Assembly: GCA_964513655.1 (NCBI GenBank) | Contig: CAZENQ010000022.1 | Location: forward strand, 1 to 38,834 | Source: G020350405 sp964513655 | Lineage (GTDB): Bacteria; Planctomycetota; Phycisphaerae; Sedimentisphaerales; Anaerobacaceae | Direction of reading: 5' to 3' | Length of the DNA stretch: 38,834 nucleotides | Shown: one piece after another, positions 8,312 to 17,302 of the stretch | Layout: the number at the start of each line of letters is the position of its first letter | How positions within the stretch are numbered: position 1 is the first letter of the stretch | Notes under the pieces: generated by a model | Told to the model about the DNA's origin: nothing | What the model saw: the letters and a program-made list of their open reading frames with translations, nothing else | The model's database searches: none | Made by a program: the position numbers and the translations under genes

Positions 8312-8331
8312 TAAAACGACTTGCCCGGCGT

Positions 8332-9222
8332 CTATTTTTTCACCCTCTCAGCCAGTGCTTTCATGTGTTCCGGTGTGGTTCCGCAGCAGCCGCCGATGAT
8401 ATTGAAGCCGGCGGAGTGGATTTCTTTAGCCGCTTCTGCGAATTCATCGGGAGTTACTTTATAGATGGCTTTGTCCTCGATTAGTTCCGGCCTGCCCGCA
8501 TTCGGCTCCGCCAACAGAGCAGTTTTTCCCTGAACCTCTGAGGAATAAATATGCGCAAGTTTGACGTATTGGTCCAGCGTTAGACCGCCGCAGTTAAAAC
8601 CGATAGCATCCACTTCGAACTCGACTATTTTTGAAACAGCCGAGGCCACATCGACGCCCATCATAGTTCTAAAGTCTTCGCCAGCCGGGTCGTAAGCAAG
8701 CAATACAAATACCAGCAAGTCGCTGACTGATTTGACCGCTTCTACCGCAACCGTTGCCTCATCGAGAGCGGTCATCGTCTGGATTATAAAACCATCCACC
8801 CCCCCCGCCGCAAGAGCTCCCGCCTGCTCAGCGAAGGCGTCTTTCAGTTCTTCCGGCTTCAGGCTTCCCAAAGGCTCTAAGAAATCACCGCTTGGGCCGA
8901 TATCGCCTAAGACATATTTTTCGTCTCCTGCCGCTCGCCAAGCAATTTCAGCCGCCACGGTATTTATCTCTACAACCTTGTCGGCCAAGCCGTGACGGGC
9001 CAGAGCGTACCTGTTGGCCCCGAATGTATTGGTCAGGACCGCATCGCTGCCGGCTTGCAGATAAGAGCGGTGAATATCCAAAATGATATCGGGCGAGTCG
9101 ATATTCAGATAATCGTTGCACGTACCTGCTTCGATGCCGTGGGCAATCAGCTCCGTCCCCATCGCCCCATCCAATATAAACACTCCCCGGGCAATCCTGT
9201 CTTTCAAACTTATCCTGGCCAT
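8332..9222 (-). CDS. Homocysteine S-methyltransferase domain protein (MetH N-terminal/BHMT type)
   Basis: A 296-aa protein, the length of one homocysteine-binding TIM barrel. Family motifs are FILDGAMGTEL near the N-terminus, LTNTFGANRYAL, the zinc ligands in GFNCGG, and the Cys pair in GGCCGTTPEH near the C-terminus. It transfers a methyl group to homocysteine to give methionine, or acts as the first module of a split methionine synthase. No cobalamin or pterin domain is fused, so the methyl donor cannot be read here. The SD GGGAG lies seven bases before the ATG. It is the last gene of the same-strand run that includes the fucosidase (60-base gap), with no obvious functional link. Confidence 0.88.
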   Translation of the reverse strand: MARISLKDRIARGVFILDGAMGTELIAHGIEAGTCNDYLNIDSPDIILDIHRSYLQAGSDAVLTNTFGANRYALARHGLADKVVEINTVAAEIAWRAAGDEKYVLGDIGPSGDFLEPLGSLKPEELKDAFAEQAGALAAGGVDGFIIQTMTALDEATVAVEAVKSVSDLLVFVLLAYDPAGEDFRTMMGVDVASAVSKIVEFEVDAIGFNCGGLTLDQYVKLAHIYSSEVQGKTALLAEPNAGRPELIEDKAIYKVTPDEFAEAAKEIHSAGFNIIGGCCGTTPEHMKALAERVKK

Positions 9223-9282
9223 AAAGAAACTCCCACATTATTTTACCATTATCCATCTGCAACGCATATACGATAAGAAAGT

Positions 9283-10644
9283 CTATTTACGAAGCGCCAC
9301 GGGTGCGAGTTCGCCTGCTGGGCCTTCGAGTTCAAGCACAACGATGGTGTCTATATCCTGCTGATGCTCTCTCGGTACCATAACCTCAATCCCCTCCCGC
9401 GTCTGTTTTACTGCAGCAGTGCCACCGGTCAATACTGAGCTGGACAGTATTGTAGCCGGAATCGGGGGTAGTCTCAGCCCGTCACTCTGCCAATTCAATA
9501 CGTGGACATAGATGCGGTTATCTTTGTGGGTCGAGGCTCCCCAATCGCCCGGCTTAAACGGCCCACCTCTCGTGGCGTAGATGCTCTCGCCGTATTTTTC
9601 AAGCCACTTGCCGATTTCTCTTAGCCGTTTGACCTGTCGCGGTTCTATCCGGCCGTCCGGCATCGGCCCCACATTAAGCAGCAAGTTTCCATCGCCCCCA
9701 ACGGTTCGCACAAGTGTGTCGATACACTCTTTTAGTAACTTCATCTCGTCGTTGGGCTTCCACGCCCACTGCTTGCAGAGAGTCATGCAGGTTTCCCATG
9801 GCCGGTCCGTTTGGAAGGTGCCGATTTCCTGCTCCGGCGTATCAAAATCGCCGGCATAATCTTTGTCTTTCTTTGTAGTGCCCTTGCCGTCCACACGCCC
9901 CTTGTCGACACGATTGTTGATGATTATGCCGGGCTGCAGGGCCTTGACGTATTTATAGAGCATTTTACCGTGCTCATGCGTCCAGTAAGATTCCCAGTAG
10001 CCATCAAACCACAAAACTTCAAGCGGGCCGTAATTATCAACAAGCTCATTGAGTTGGTTTTTCATATAAGTGACATAACGCTCGAAGTCGGCGCCTTCGA
10101 CCGGACGCTTGTCCCCCGCCCCACGGGGCAGATAGTCCGGATGATACCAGTCGATAATCGAGTAGTATAAAGAGAACTTGATTTTCTGTTTCTTACATTC
10201 CTCGGCCAACTCGTTTAGAACGTCGCGCTCAAATGGTGTCGACATGATATCGTAACCGGTGTATTTCGAATCGAAGATGCAGAAACCATCATGGTGCTTG
10301 CTGGTAACCACAAAGTATTTGGCTCCGGCCTCCTTGGCAATGCCGACCCATTCTTTGGCACCGAAGTTCACGGGATTAAATTTCTTGTAGAGGTTGTCAT
10401 ATCTGTCAATTGGGATTTCTTTGCCGCGGGACCAGCCTATCTCAGTTCCCTCGAGGCTCACCGACCCCCAGTGGATGAACAGCCCGAACCGGCTCTCGCG
10501 CCACGGCTGCATCTGCTGTTCATCGACCCGCAGATGTTCCTGAGACTCCGCAAGATTTTTCGCGTTGGCTTTTTGCACAGAGCAACCTAGTGCTAAAAAT
10601 ATAGACAATGCAGCACAAATTATAAACGGCCACTTGTTAGACAT
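9283..10644 (-). CDS. Alpha-L-fucosidase, GH29, lipoprotein
   Basis: A 453-aa protein. The N-terminus is a lipoprotein signal with lipobox LALGC (C21), so it is anchored in a membrane on the periplasmic or outer side. GH29 landmarks are RFGLFIHWGS, YFVVTSKHHDGFCIFDSKYT, the nucleophile segment VLWFDGYW (D214), IINNR, and the C-terminal GGDGNLLLNVGPMPDG, all typical of the family. It releases terminal L-fucose from glycans such as fucosylated polysaccharides or glycoproteins. The SD GGGAGGT precedes the ATG. It is preceded by the LolA-like lipoprotein (36-base gap). It may work with the glycosidases of the 26-38 kb locus on plant or algal polysaccharides. Confidence 0.95.
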   Translation of the reverse strand: MSNKWPFIICAALSIFLALGCSVQKANAKNLAESQEHLRVDEQQMQPWRESRFGLFIHWGSVSLEGTEIGWSRGKEIPIDRYDNLYKKFNPVNFGAKEWVGIAKEAGAKYFVVTSKHHDGFCIFDSKYTGYDIMSTPFERDVLNELAEECKKQKIKFSLYYSIIDWYHPDYLPRGAGDKRPVEGADFERYVTYMKNQLNELVDNYGPLEVLWFDGYWESYWTHEHGKMLYKYVKALQPGIIINNRVDKGRVDGKGTTKKDKDYAGDFDTPEQEIGTFQTDRPWETCMTLCKQWAWKPNDEMKLLKECIDTLVRTVGGDGNLLLNVGPMPDGRIEPRQVKRLREIGKWLEKYGESIYATRGGPFKPGDWGASTHKDNRIYVHVLNWQSDGLRLPPIPATILSSSVLTGGTAAVKQTREGIEVMVPREHQQDIDTIVVLELEGPAGELAPVALRK

Positions 10645-10680
10645 CTCTGCAATACCTCCCGGTTTGCTATCAGCGGATTT

Positions 10681-11547
10681 CTACTGCTCAATCATTTCAT
10701 CGTCGACGATTTTATAAATATGTTCAAAGCCCCGCGGTTCGGGCCGCGTGAAAAGACGGTCGCGCTGCCTGTCGGTAAAGCTCGCTGGTTTTATAGACCT
10801 CAAGTTTAGGTTAACCTCTACTGAATCCTCGACTGCTTGTTCGCCATAGGTGGTTATTTTTATGCCAGCCGGAACCAAAAATCCTTCGAGAACCTCTTTG
10901 TATTTATCCATCTCCACAACAGCAACAGCTTCTCCACGGACGTCGAAATATTCAATCTTCTCAACCAGATAATCACAGCAGTCGACGTATATCCTCTTTT
11001 GTATCACCCCCTGGTTGCTGTGTGTGGTCAGTACATCGAAGCCGTCCTCATTCGATAGGGACCAATTGCCCTGGTCGCTGTCAATTGCCACAATTCCAAG
11101 GCCCTCAAGCACCAGTTTAGGACTAATCATAAGCATTTCCGGACAATTTGCATCAGACCATCGGCCCCACCAGTAGCCGCTAATCTCTTTAGGCTCCATC
11201 GCCAGCCAAAACTCACCTTCATTTGAGCCGAGAACGATTCCCTTGGCATCGAAAGCCACGTCACCCTGCAGGTAGATTTCAGCCGGCGGATTAGCCCAGA
11301 CCTTGACGGGAAAATTTTCTTTGTGCTTCTTGCCCCCGTCATAATACTGCAGACGGCATTGGCCGTTGGCCTTTAGGGACACTGCATTCTCCGACCGCGC
11401 ATTTAGAACATCCAGAGATTGCACGACCGTTTGCTTGCCGGGACAAATCCGCTTCGGAATTTTTAACTCCGGTGTGCAGCCACAAACAATTAAAGCCGCT
11501 GCAAACAAGTGCACGAGTAACTTGCGATTTTGCTGTGCATACCTCAA
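10681..11547 (-). CDS. Predicted lipoprotein of unknown function (LolA/LolB-like?)
   Basis: A 288-aa protein with a lipoprotein signal (LFAAALIVCGC; lipobox Cys at residue 24). The mature part is beta-rich with short alternating strands (KANGQCRLQYYDGGKKHKENFP, VWANPPAEIYLQGDV, EGEFWLAMEPK, GYWWGRW, KRIYVDCCDYLVEKIEYFD). This layout is reminiscent of LolA/LolB or outer-membrane lipoprotein-sorting folds. I see no decisive motif, so that is only a fold guess. Its ATG overlaps the stop of the upstream 164-aa gene by four bases (ATGA), which indicates translational coupling. It lies directly before the GH29 fucosidase. Confidence 0.7.
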   Translation of the reverse strand: MRYAQQNRKLLVHLFAAALIVCGCTPELKIPKRICPGKQTVVQSLDVLNARSENAVSLKANGQCRLQYYDGGKKHKENFPVKVWANPPAEIYLQGDVAFDAKGIVLGSNEGEFWLAMEPKEISGYWWGRWSDANCPEMLMISPKLVLEGLGIVAIDSDQGNWSLSNEDGFDVLTTHSNQGVIQKRIYVDCCDYLVEKIEYFDVRGEAVAVVEMDKYKEVLEGFLVPAGIKITTYGEQAVEDSVEVNLNLRSIKPASFTDRQRDRLFTRPEPRGFEHIYKIVDDEMIEQ

Positions 11548-12038
11548 CTTTGTAAATCCACCTGTAGTATCTGGCCTAACTGTGACGATAACTGCTCAAT
11601 CTCTTCCTCAGTCAGATGAGGATTTATTACCTCGACGATTTGCTTGCCGCCCGCTATCCTCAGTCGCCAAGTCTCTACGTCATCCTGCTTCTCGGACGAC
11701 TCGTATTTTAGACGCCTTTTGCGCATCAAAATCAGCGCCAGAACAAAGCGAAAATTTATCTTTTCCTGCTCGGCCTCCCGGGCCAGCCGCTCGAAAAATG
11801 CCATCAGCATCTCATCGTCTACAAATATATGCTTTTTCTGGTCCGGCTGCGGGAGTTTGGTCTTCCAGTAACAAAACACATCCGGCTGTTTCTCCTGCCA
11901 GTACTCAGAGCAAAAATCCCGCCTGGCCAATCCCTCATCGGTCTGGACCAAAGCGGCAAAGTACTCCTCGCCGTACTCAATCTTCCTGTCTGTGCCCGAG
12001 CAAAGGCCCAGCGGCTTACTTACTTCCCATTCATCCAT
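11544..12038 (-). CDS. Conserved-looking small protein of unknown function
   Basis: A 164-aa soluble protein without signal peptide or membrane segment. It has Cys residues in LGLCSGTDRKIEYGEEYFAALV and RRDFCSEYW near the N-terminus, which could form half of a metal site. Then follow a charged helical middle (MLMAFFERLAREAEQEKINFRFVLALILMRKRR) and an acidic C-terminus. It overlaps the dipeptidase stop by eight bases at its start and the next gene's start by four bases at its end, so it sits inside a tightly coupled operon. I do not recognise the family. Confidence 0.7.
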   Translation of the reverse strand: MDEWEVSKPLGLCSGTDRKIEYGEEYFAALVQTDEGLARRDFCSEYWQEKQPDVFCYWKTKLPQPDQKKHIFVDDEMLMAFFERLAREAEQEKINFRFVLALILMRKRRLKYESSEKQDDVETWRLRIAGGKQIVEVINPHLTEEEIEQLSSQLGQILQVDLQS

Positions 12039-13281
12039 TCTCAGAGCCTCTTTGCAATTTCTGAGCTACTTTTTCCACTTCAGTCCAGACACGGAGAAAA
12101 TTACCTCCCCATATCTTAAGGATGTCATCTTCGGAATATCCTCTTCTAACCAGTTCAATGGTAACATTCAGCGCTTCAGAATGGTCATTGAAGCCCGGAA
12201 TGCCGCCGCCGCCGTCAAAATCGCTGCCGATACCGACATGGTCGATTCCGGCAACCTTAACGGCATGCTCTATATGGTCAACAAAAACATCTACGTCAGC
12301 CGAGGGCGGGTATTTAATATCGATTTCCTTCATTTTATCAAGGAACCGGGGAGTTTCAATTGTTCCCTGGTCCAGCTGCTCTACCACATCGCTTAAGGCC
12401 TTATCGCGCTGGGGTGAATCCGGTTTCAAGAAGCCGCCAAGCGCCACAATCTGAATAACACCTCCATTTTTTGCAAGCGCTTTTAATTGCTTATCATTTA
12501 AATTCCTTGGATGCTCCCAAAGTGCCCGGCATCCAGAATGCGAGGCGATAACAGGCGCTCTGGAGACTTCAACAACGTCATACAAGGATTCCTCAGAAAT
12601 ATGGGAGACATCAGCTATCACGCCCAGCCGATTCATTTCCGCAACAACTTCTCTGCCGAATTCACTCAGGCCATCGTGCTCGCTTTCCTTGTCGCCAAGT
12701 TTCTCCTTTGGCTTGCATGAGTCGCAAATGTCATTATGGCCATTATGGCTCAACGTAATGTACCGGACACCAAGATTATAAAACTCTTCAATTTTGGAGA
12801 CATCTTTGCCAATTGCAAAGCCGTTCTCTATACAAATCATAATAGCTTTCTTGCCGGTCTTTGCAATACGTTCGACGTCTGCGGGTGATGTGGCAAGCTC
12901 ACAGCGGTCGGGATACATCTTCTCGGTCAAACGGTGTATTGCCTCTAATTGCGCCATCGCGGATTCATATGCCTCTTTGTACCCTTGCTCATCGCGTTCT
13001 TTCTGTTTTACATATGCAGCCAGGAACACTCCGTCGACACCGCCTTTATCCATTTTAACGAGATCGCATTTCAGTTTTGGATTGTCTATCCCCGGGTCAA
13101 GCGCCTCTGTGGCGTAGTTGGTGTCAGGTATGTCAACATGTGTGTCAATGGTCAGCGCGTTTTCGTGGATCACGTTCGCTATATCCATGATTTGCCGGTC
13201 TGTCATAGTCTGCTGTGAACACCCTACAAAGGTTGCCGTCAGGACTACAAGTGATAGACCAGTTGGTCGTTTCAAAAACAT
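12031..13281 (-). CDS. Membrane dipeptidase (peptidase M19, renal dipeptidase family), lipoprotein
   Basis: A 416-aa protein with lipobox VGC (C21). M19 motifs are present in order: the metal-binding TIDTHVDIP (H48, D50), ICIENG with a bridging Glu, GVRYITLSHNGHND, GVIADVSHIS, APVIASHSGCRAL and HVGIGSDFDGGGG near the C-terminus. The family is a binuclear zinc hydrolase that cleaves dipeptides, including D-residue dipeptides. As a lipoprotein it probably acts in the periplasm, perhaps on peptidoglycan peptides or on peptides in the environment. It is 37 bases after the HhH protein gene and overlaps the next gene by eight bases. Confidence 0.92.
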   Translation of the reverse strand: MFLKRPTGLSLVVLTATFVGCSQQTMTDRQIMDIANVIHENALTIDTHVDIPDTNYATEALDPGIDNPKLKCDLVKMDKGGVDGVFLAAYVKQKERDEQGYKEAYESAMAQLEAIHRLTEKMYPDRCELATSPADVERIAKTGKKAIMICIENGFAIGKDVSKIEEFYNLGVRYITLSHNGHNDICDSCKPKEKLGDKESEHDGLSEFGREVVAEMNRLGVIADVSHISEESLYDVVEVSRAPVIASHSGCRALWEHPRNLNDKQLKALAKNGGVIQIVALGGFLKPDSPQRDKALSDVVEQLDQGTIETPRFLDKMKEIDIKYPPSADVDVFVDHIEHAVKVAGIDHVGIGSDFDGGGGIPGFNDHSEALNVTIELVRRGYSEDDILKIWGGNFLRVWTEVEKVAQKLQRGSENG

Positions 13282-13318
13282 GATAAGAACCGCATTGTGG
13301 TCCTAATACTCAACGCTG

Positions 13319-13687
13319 CTATTCGAATCTGAGCCATTGGCATATGTTTTGCGCCGTCTTAGGTCCTATGCCATGAACTTTCTGCAAATCATTGCAATCT
13401 CGAAAGGCCGGGTTATCGGTACTGCCAAAATTCTCGCGGTAAGCGACTATCGCCGCAGTTCGGACAGTCCCAATACCAGGTAATCTTACCAGTGAAGCCA
13501 CTGGTGCTTCGTTTGGATTTATTCGGCTGTCGAGCCATATCTGGGATGATTGACCCGGATCGGCAAGACCGTTAACCACAAAACCAACGGAAAAGCAAAC
13601 AGCTGCACCGGCAGCAATAACAAACGCAAATGATTGGACCCTGTTTTGCTCAATATCGGGCTGCCGGATAAAGCTATCGGTCGCCAT
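13319..13687 (-). CDS. Membrane-anchored helix-hairpin-helix protein (ComEA-like)
   Basis: A 122-aa protein. One transmembrane segment (about residues 19-40, SFAFVIAAGAAVCFSVGFVV) is followed by a helix-hairpin-helix domain with the ComEA pattern: INPNEAPVASLVRLPGIGTVRTAAIVAYRENF and then KVHGIGPKTAQNI. HhH pairs of this type bind DNA without sequence specificity. ComEA homologues hold incoming DNA at the membrane during transformation, and related folds occur in type II secretion minor pseudopilins. No competence genes are adjacent, so the role is open. It lies 60 bases after the GH10-like gene and 37 before the dipeptidase. Confidence 0.8.
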   Translation of the reverse strand: MATDSFIRQPDIEQNRVQSFAFVIAAGAAVCFSVGFVVNGLADPGQSSQIWLDSRINPNEAPVASLVRLPGIGTVRTAAIVAYRENFGSTDNPAFRDCNDLQKVHGIGPKTAQNICQWLRFE

Positions 13688-13747
13688 TGCTAATCTTCAG
13701 CTCAAGTGTGCCGATTGACGTTATTTTTTGTTAATCCTGGGTATCAC

Positions 13748-15223
13748 TCACCAGGTGAAAATTGCATCATGCAGCTTCTTCAAGGTTCGAAACGATTTTT
13801 TGGACTCAAACTGCTCGGTCAGCAGCCCGCTGTTGGCTATGGCACTGTCTTTTACATCGGCGAGGTTCGAGTATGTCACCACGTCAACGAACGGTTTGCT
13901 AAGCGCTATCTTATAGAACTGCTCAATCCACTGCCCCTGTCGTGACTGGTCCCATTCCTGGTGCCATATGCCGGCGACCTTGCCATCGTGTAATCCGGCG
14001 CCGTTCTGGCTCGGAACTTCCACGTCGGTTATGTATAACGGCTTGGCTATCGGCGCAAAGTAATCCAAAACCGCCGATATCTGCATCATGTCCCTGACGT
14101 GCATACCAGCCTGGTTCTTGCCAAAACGCATTTGCAATCCAAATGCATCAAAATTAATCCCACTCTGGACCACCATATCAACATAGACCAATGGTGGTAT
14201 GGTACCAGGTGTCGTTGCGTAATATTCTCCCCATGGGTTGCTGATTTCTATTATCTTCAAAGCCCTGTCACTGGCAGTTTTTACGGCCATATTCGCCGCG
14301 CGCGTCATCTCCAAAACCTGCTCAAAGCTAAAACCGAAATAATTAAATGCGTTCAGGCCGCTTATAACACGCCACGCCCGAACGATACCTGAATACCGCG
14401 CAACTATTGTCGAAATGAATTGATACGCAGTTTCACGGACCTTCTCAAAACCCGGATTGCCGCGAAGTAGCCACTTGGGCAGATACTCTTTCGAGAAACA
14501 AAGAAGCGGACCTGCACCAACGGCTAATTTCTTCTTGCTAAGCACTTCAACGCACGTATCCATCGCTGAGAAATCGTAAGTGCCTTTATTAGACTCTATC
14601 TGGGCCCAATTCACAGGCACCATCACAAAGCCGAACAATTTAAGCAGTTTCTCAAGATAGCCGGGATTAATAACACCTCTTGGGTCTATTCGACAGCCGA
14701 GGCAGCCTCGGCCAAAGCCATGGTTCTCGTTCTTTATATCGAAAAGCGAGTCTGCATGTTTCGCTGCCAGTTTCTCAGAGAAAACTATGGCTTTTTTAAG
14801 GGATTCATCGGCTAATTTAGAAGCTAATGGCGGCTCAGAGATATTTTGAATTGCCTGAATAAATAAATCCTGGGCCTCTCCGGAAATGTCCTCCAGGCCT
14901 TCTATCTCGTCAAAGAACGACCAATCTTCCCGCTTATTAATGGTTTGCATCAACTTTGCCCGCGCTATCTCGACATTCAAGTTGTATGGTTCAGCTCTTT
15001 CCGGCAGACAGGTCGTTGGCAGAAGTACCTTACCAAAACCCTCGATCGGCCACAACAAAGCCAGTCCCGCCGTCTCCAGACTAGGCTTTTTACACTCAAT
15101 CATGCCGTTCTTGAAAGCGATCTGCGCCCGACGAATAGCGATGCCATCGGTCCCGAAAAGATAAGCACCACATAACGTGAATTTATCAATAACCTTGCCG
15201 TTTTTAAAAACCTGGAATTTCAC
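13748..15223 (-). CDS. GH10-xylanase-like protein with both catalytic glutamates replaced
   Basis: A 491-aa protein with a GTG start six bases after AAGGG. The N-terminal 160 residues look like a separate beta-rich domain plus helices. From about 170 the GH10 scheme is recognisable: MVPVNWAQIESNKGTYDFSAMD, LAVGAGPLLCFSKEYLPKWL, FISTIVARYSGIVRAWRVISGLNA, and KPLYITDVEVPS. In active GH10 enzymes the acid/base reads W-D-V-V-N-E and the nucleophile I-T-E-L-D. Here these read WRVISG (Gly289 for Glu) and ITDVE (Asp400 for Glu). There is no signal peptide, so it seems cytoplasmic. It is probably a non-xylanase member of the superfamily: a binding or regulatory protein, or an enzyme with moved catalytic groups. 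It is first in the minus-strand run. Confidence 0.8.
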   Translation of the reverse strand: MKFQVFKNGKVIDKFTLCGAYLFGTDGIAIRRAQIAFKNGMIECKKPSLETAGLALLWPIEGFGKVLLPTTCLPERAEPYNLNVEIARAKLMQTINKREDWSFFDEIEGLEDISGEAQDLFIQAIQNISEPPLASKLADESLKKAIVFSEKLAAKHADSLFDIKNENHGFGRGCLGCRIDPRGVINPGYLEKLLKLFGFVMVPVNWAQIESNKGTYDFSAMDTCVEVLSKKKLAVGAGPLLCFSKEYLPKWLLRGNPGFEKVRETAYQFISTIVARYSGIVRAWRVISGLNAFNYFGFSFEQVLEMTRAANMAVKTASDRALKIIEISNPWGEYYATTPGTIPPLVYVDMVVQSGINFDAFGLQMRFGKNQAGMHVRDMMQISAVLDYFAPIAKPLYITDVEVPSQNGAGLHDGKVAGIWHQEWDQSRQGQWIEQFYKIALSKPFVDVVTYSNLADVKDSAIANSGLLTEQFESKKSFRTLKKLHDAIFTW

Positions 15224-15284
15224 TTTTGCCCTTAACTTATCACCATATAATACTTAGCGTTTAATTTTCTTTTGCCAGCGGCCG

Positions 15285-15312
15285 ATTATAGCAATTACAC
15301 ACCCAAACGCAA
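15285..15312 (-). promoter_or_regulatory. Candidate promoter for the GH10-like gene and its minus-strand run
   Basis: Minus-strand TTGCGT (15312-15307), 16 bases, TATAAT (15290-15285). Initiation would be about 55 bases before the GTG start. The -10 matches consensus; the -35 is only moderate. Confidence 0.4.
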
Positions 15313-15430
15313 TCCAAACTTTATCCTTTGTTGATTTTGATTGTGTTAGTAAGTACATAAATACAGAATTCTCATAAAACCTGAGTTTTTTGGCCGTAGC
15401 ATACATCGGCTTGGTACAGTCAATTTCTTG

Positions 15431-15458
15431 TTGAATTTATGTCCACCTGCGTTAGAAT
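15431..15458 (+). promoter_or_regulatory. Candidate promoter for the Tat-exported isomerase-like gene
   Basis: TTGAAT (15431-15436), 16 bases, TAGAAT (15453-15458), about 70 bases before the ATG at 15531. Both boxes are close to consensus. Confidence 0.4.
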
Positions 15459-15530
15459 ATGACTCGCGAGTTTTGATTAAATTCGTCTTTACCAATCACG
15501 AATTACGTTGTCTTAGAGAAAGGCTCAAAA

Positions 15531-16514
15531 ATGACGAACAAAAAAGATTCCATATCACGTCGCAACTTCATAAAAAATTCCATTGTTGGAACGACTGCAT
15601 TGGCCTCTGCGCCGATATTGGCTTCTTGCGCGTCGGCGGCTAAAACACCGGCCGGACAGAAAAAAGGGGGCCCTTTGCGATTGGGAGGTCCCATTTTTGA
15701 AAAATTTGACGGCCCGGACGCCTGGGTCCAAGTTCTCAGGCGCCTCGGCTACCGCGCCGCCTATTGCCCGGTGGGCGTTGAAGAAAAAGACGACGTCGTC
15801 AACGCTTACGCCAGAGCTGCTCAAAAAACCGACATAATCATTTCGGAAGTCGGGGCTTGGAGCAACCCAATTAGCCGAGATGAAAAAATGCGAAAGCAAG
15901 CCATCAAAAAATGTCGCGAACACCTGGCACTGGCTGACCGAATCGGGGCAAACTGCTGCGTTAATATCAGCGGCTCACGACATGAAAAACAGTGGGCCGG
16001 CCCGCATAAGGACAACCTAACGCCAGAGACCTTCGAGATGATTGTTGAGACAACACGCACAATCATCGACGATGTGAAGCCAACACGTACCTATTTCACA
16101 TTGGAAACCATGCCGTGGTCTTATCCGGACTCGGTCGATTCATATGTACGTTTAATCAAGGCCATCGAACGCAAGCGATTTGCCGTACATCTGGACCCGG
16201 TCAACCTCGTGACCAGCCCTCAAGTGTATTTCAAAAGTGGTGAACTAATCCGGAAATGCTTTGATAAGCTCGGCCCCCATATAAGAAGCTGTCATGCCAA
16301 GGATATCATCCTGAACGAAGAAATCTACACCCCCCACCTCACAGAGCTCCGCCCGGGATTAGGCAAGCTGGACTACACCGCATATGTGAGAGAATTGAGC
16401 AGATTCCCTGATACACCGCTGATGATGGAGCACTTGCCGAATGCAAAAGAATACCATTTGGCTGCTGAGTACATCCGCTCCGTTGCAAAAAATGCAGGAC
16501 TATGCTTCGGTTAA
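15531..16514 (+). CDS. Tat-exported xylose-isomerase-like TIM barrel (sugar phosphate isomerase/epimerase family)
   Basis: A 327-aa protein. It has a twin-arginine signal (SRRNFIKNSIVGTTALASAPILASC), ending in a Cys that might be lipidated after export. The mature part fits the AP-endonuclease-2/xylose-isomerase-like barrel: RLGGPIF, a long helical region, then the metal-ligand pattern YFTLETMPW (Glu), FAVHLDPVNL (Asp/His), IRSCHAKDI (His) and PLMMEHLPNAKEY (Glu). Proteins of this type isomerise or epimerise sugars or act on related polyols. Exported versions are frequent in Planctomycetota and their substrates are mostly unknown. AAAGG precedes the ATG. It stands alone between two minus-strand groups. 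Confidence 0.85.
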   Translation: MTNKKDSISRRNFIKNSIVGTTALASAPILASCASAAKTPAGQKKGGPLRLGGPIFEKFDGPDAWVQVLRRLGYRAAYCPVGVEEKDDVVNAYARAAQKTDIIISEVGAWSNPISRDEKMRKQAIKKCREHLALADRIGANCCVNISGSRHEKQWAGPHKDNLTPETFEMIVETTRTIIDDVKPTRTYFTLETMPWSYPDSVDSYVRLIKAIERKRFAVHLDPVNLVTSPQVYFKSGELIRKCFDKLGPHIRSCHAKDIILNEEIYTPHLTELRPGLGKLDYTAYVRELSRFPDTPLMMEHLPNAKEYHLAAEYIRSVAKNAGLCFG

Positions 16515-16642
16515 GACAGTCGCATCTCTCACGTTACGGGATGTCAGCTTATAACCGCCATTGATACAAACTTAGAGGGGCAGGTTCGCTTGAAGCTGAA
16601 CAACTGAAATTCGACCGTCAGCGTATAAATGAAGAATTACAA

Positions 16643-17113
16643 CTAATTTGAGACTCCTGCGTCCTGTCGGTACACGCTGAACTGTTTCACCTGCAGTTCG
16701 TACAGGAGAGTGTTTTTCTCAATCAACTTTGCTATCAGAGAGACTTGATTGAGCAATATTTCAACCAGATCGATATTTATTAAAGTCGACTCAGGGCTGT
16801 ATTGCGGCAGAGCAATAATCACATAACCACAATTAGTCTGCTCCGTCGCCAATTGTGCCGCAACAATACTGAAGTCGTTCACTTGAGTCACAAGCGGCTC
16901 AACACCATCGTCGATTTTAGCACGAAGTTCTTCAAGAAACGACTCGTCAATATTTAGCTTGGAAAACTTTCCAGAGTCACTCGGCCAGTGGTTACCGTCC
17001 CTGTCCATGATTACCATAACAGGACCCTGCTCGGGCAGAATCTCAAAAATATGCCGGGCTATCTGTTCGTTCAGCACACAGTTTTGTGAAAACAACGAAT
17101 CGTACATGTCCAT
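16643..17113 (-). CDS. Unknown 156-aa soluble protein (possible GAF-like sensor)
   Basis: The frame is open further upstream, but the ATG at 17113 (MDMYDSLFSQN) has a clear AAGGAG eight bases before it, so I start there. The protein has a helical N-terminus (LNEQIARHIFEILPEQGPVMVIMDRDGNHWPSD), a middle with alternating strands (VEPLVTQVNDFSIVAAQLATEQTNCGYVIIALP), and a C-terminal helix that could be coiled (LVEILLNQVSLIAKLIEKNTLLYELQVKQFS). This arrangement resembles small GAF/PAS-like ligand domains with a signalling helix, but there is no diagnostic motif. It lies 189 bases downstream of the amidase gene and after the RsbV/RsbW pair on the same strand, so a role in that regulatory group is possible. 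Confidence 0.6.
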   Translation of the reverse strand: MDMYDSLFSQNCVLNEQIARHIFEILPEQGPVMVIMDRDGNHWPSDSGKFSKLNIDESFLEELRAKIDDGVEPLVTQVNDFSIVAAQLATEQTNCGYVIIALPQYSPESTLINIDLVEILLNQVSLIAKLIEKNTLLYELQVKQFSVYRQDAGVSN

Positions 17114-17302
17114 TCGATTAGCTCCTTGCTTCGGCTCTTGGAAAGATGGCCTCAGCAAGCACTTCGGTCTAACCATACTTTGACTTTCTCGGTTCTGCGA
17201 TATTCCGATTTATTTCGCTAAAAAACCCCCTCTTGCTGGATTGTGATGTGAGCTTATAGGACTCAGCAAAGAAACTATGCAGGCGCGGATATCAGGACAA
17301 GT

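Larger units (their letters stand above)
15224..15530. other. Divergent intergenic region
   Basis: A 307-base region between the divergent GH10-like and isomerase-like genes. Apart from the two candidate promoters listed separately I see no coding frame, strong hairpin or repeat. Confidence 0.6.

Noticed and set aside
11366..12064. A 232-codon plus-strand open frame.
   Set aside because: It crosses three minus-strand genes that are coupled by overlaps. Its translation is rich in Ser, Pro and Arg with no domain pattern, which is typical of a shadow frame.
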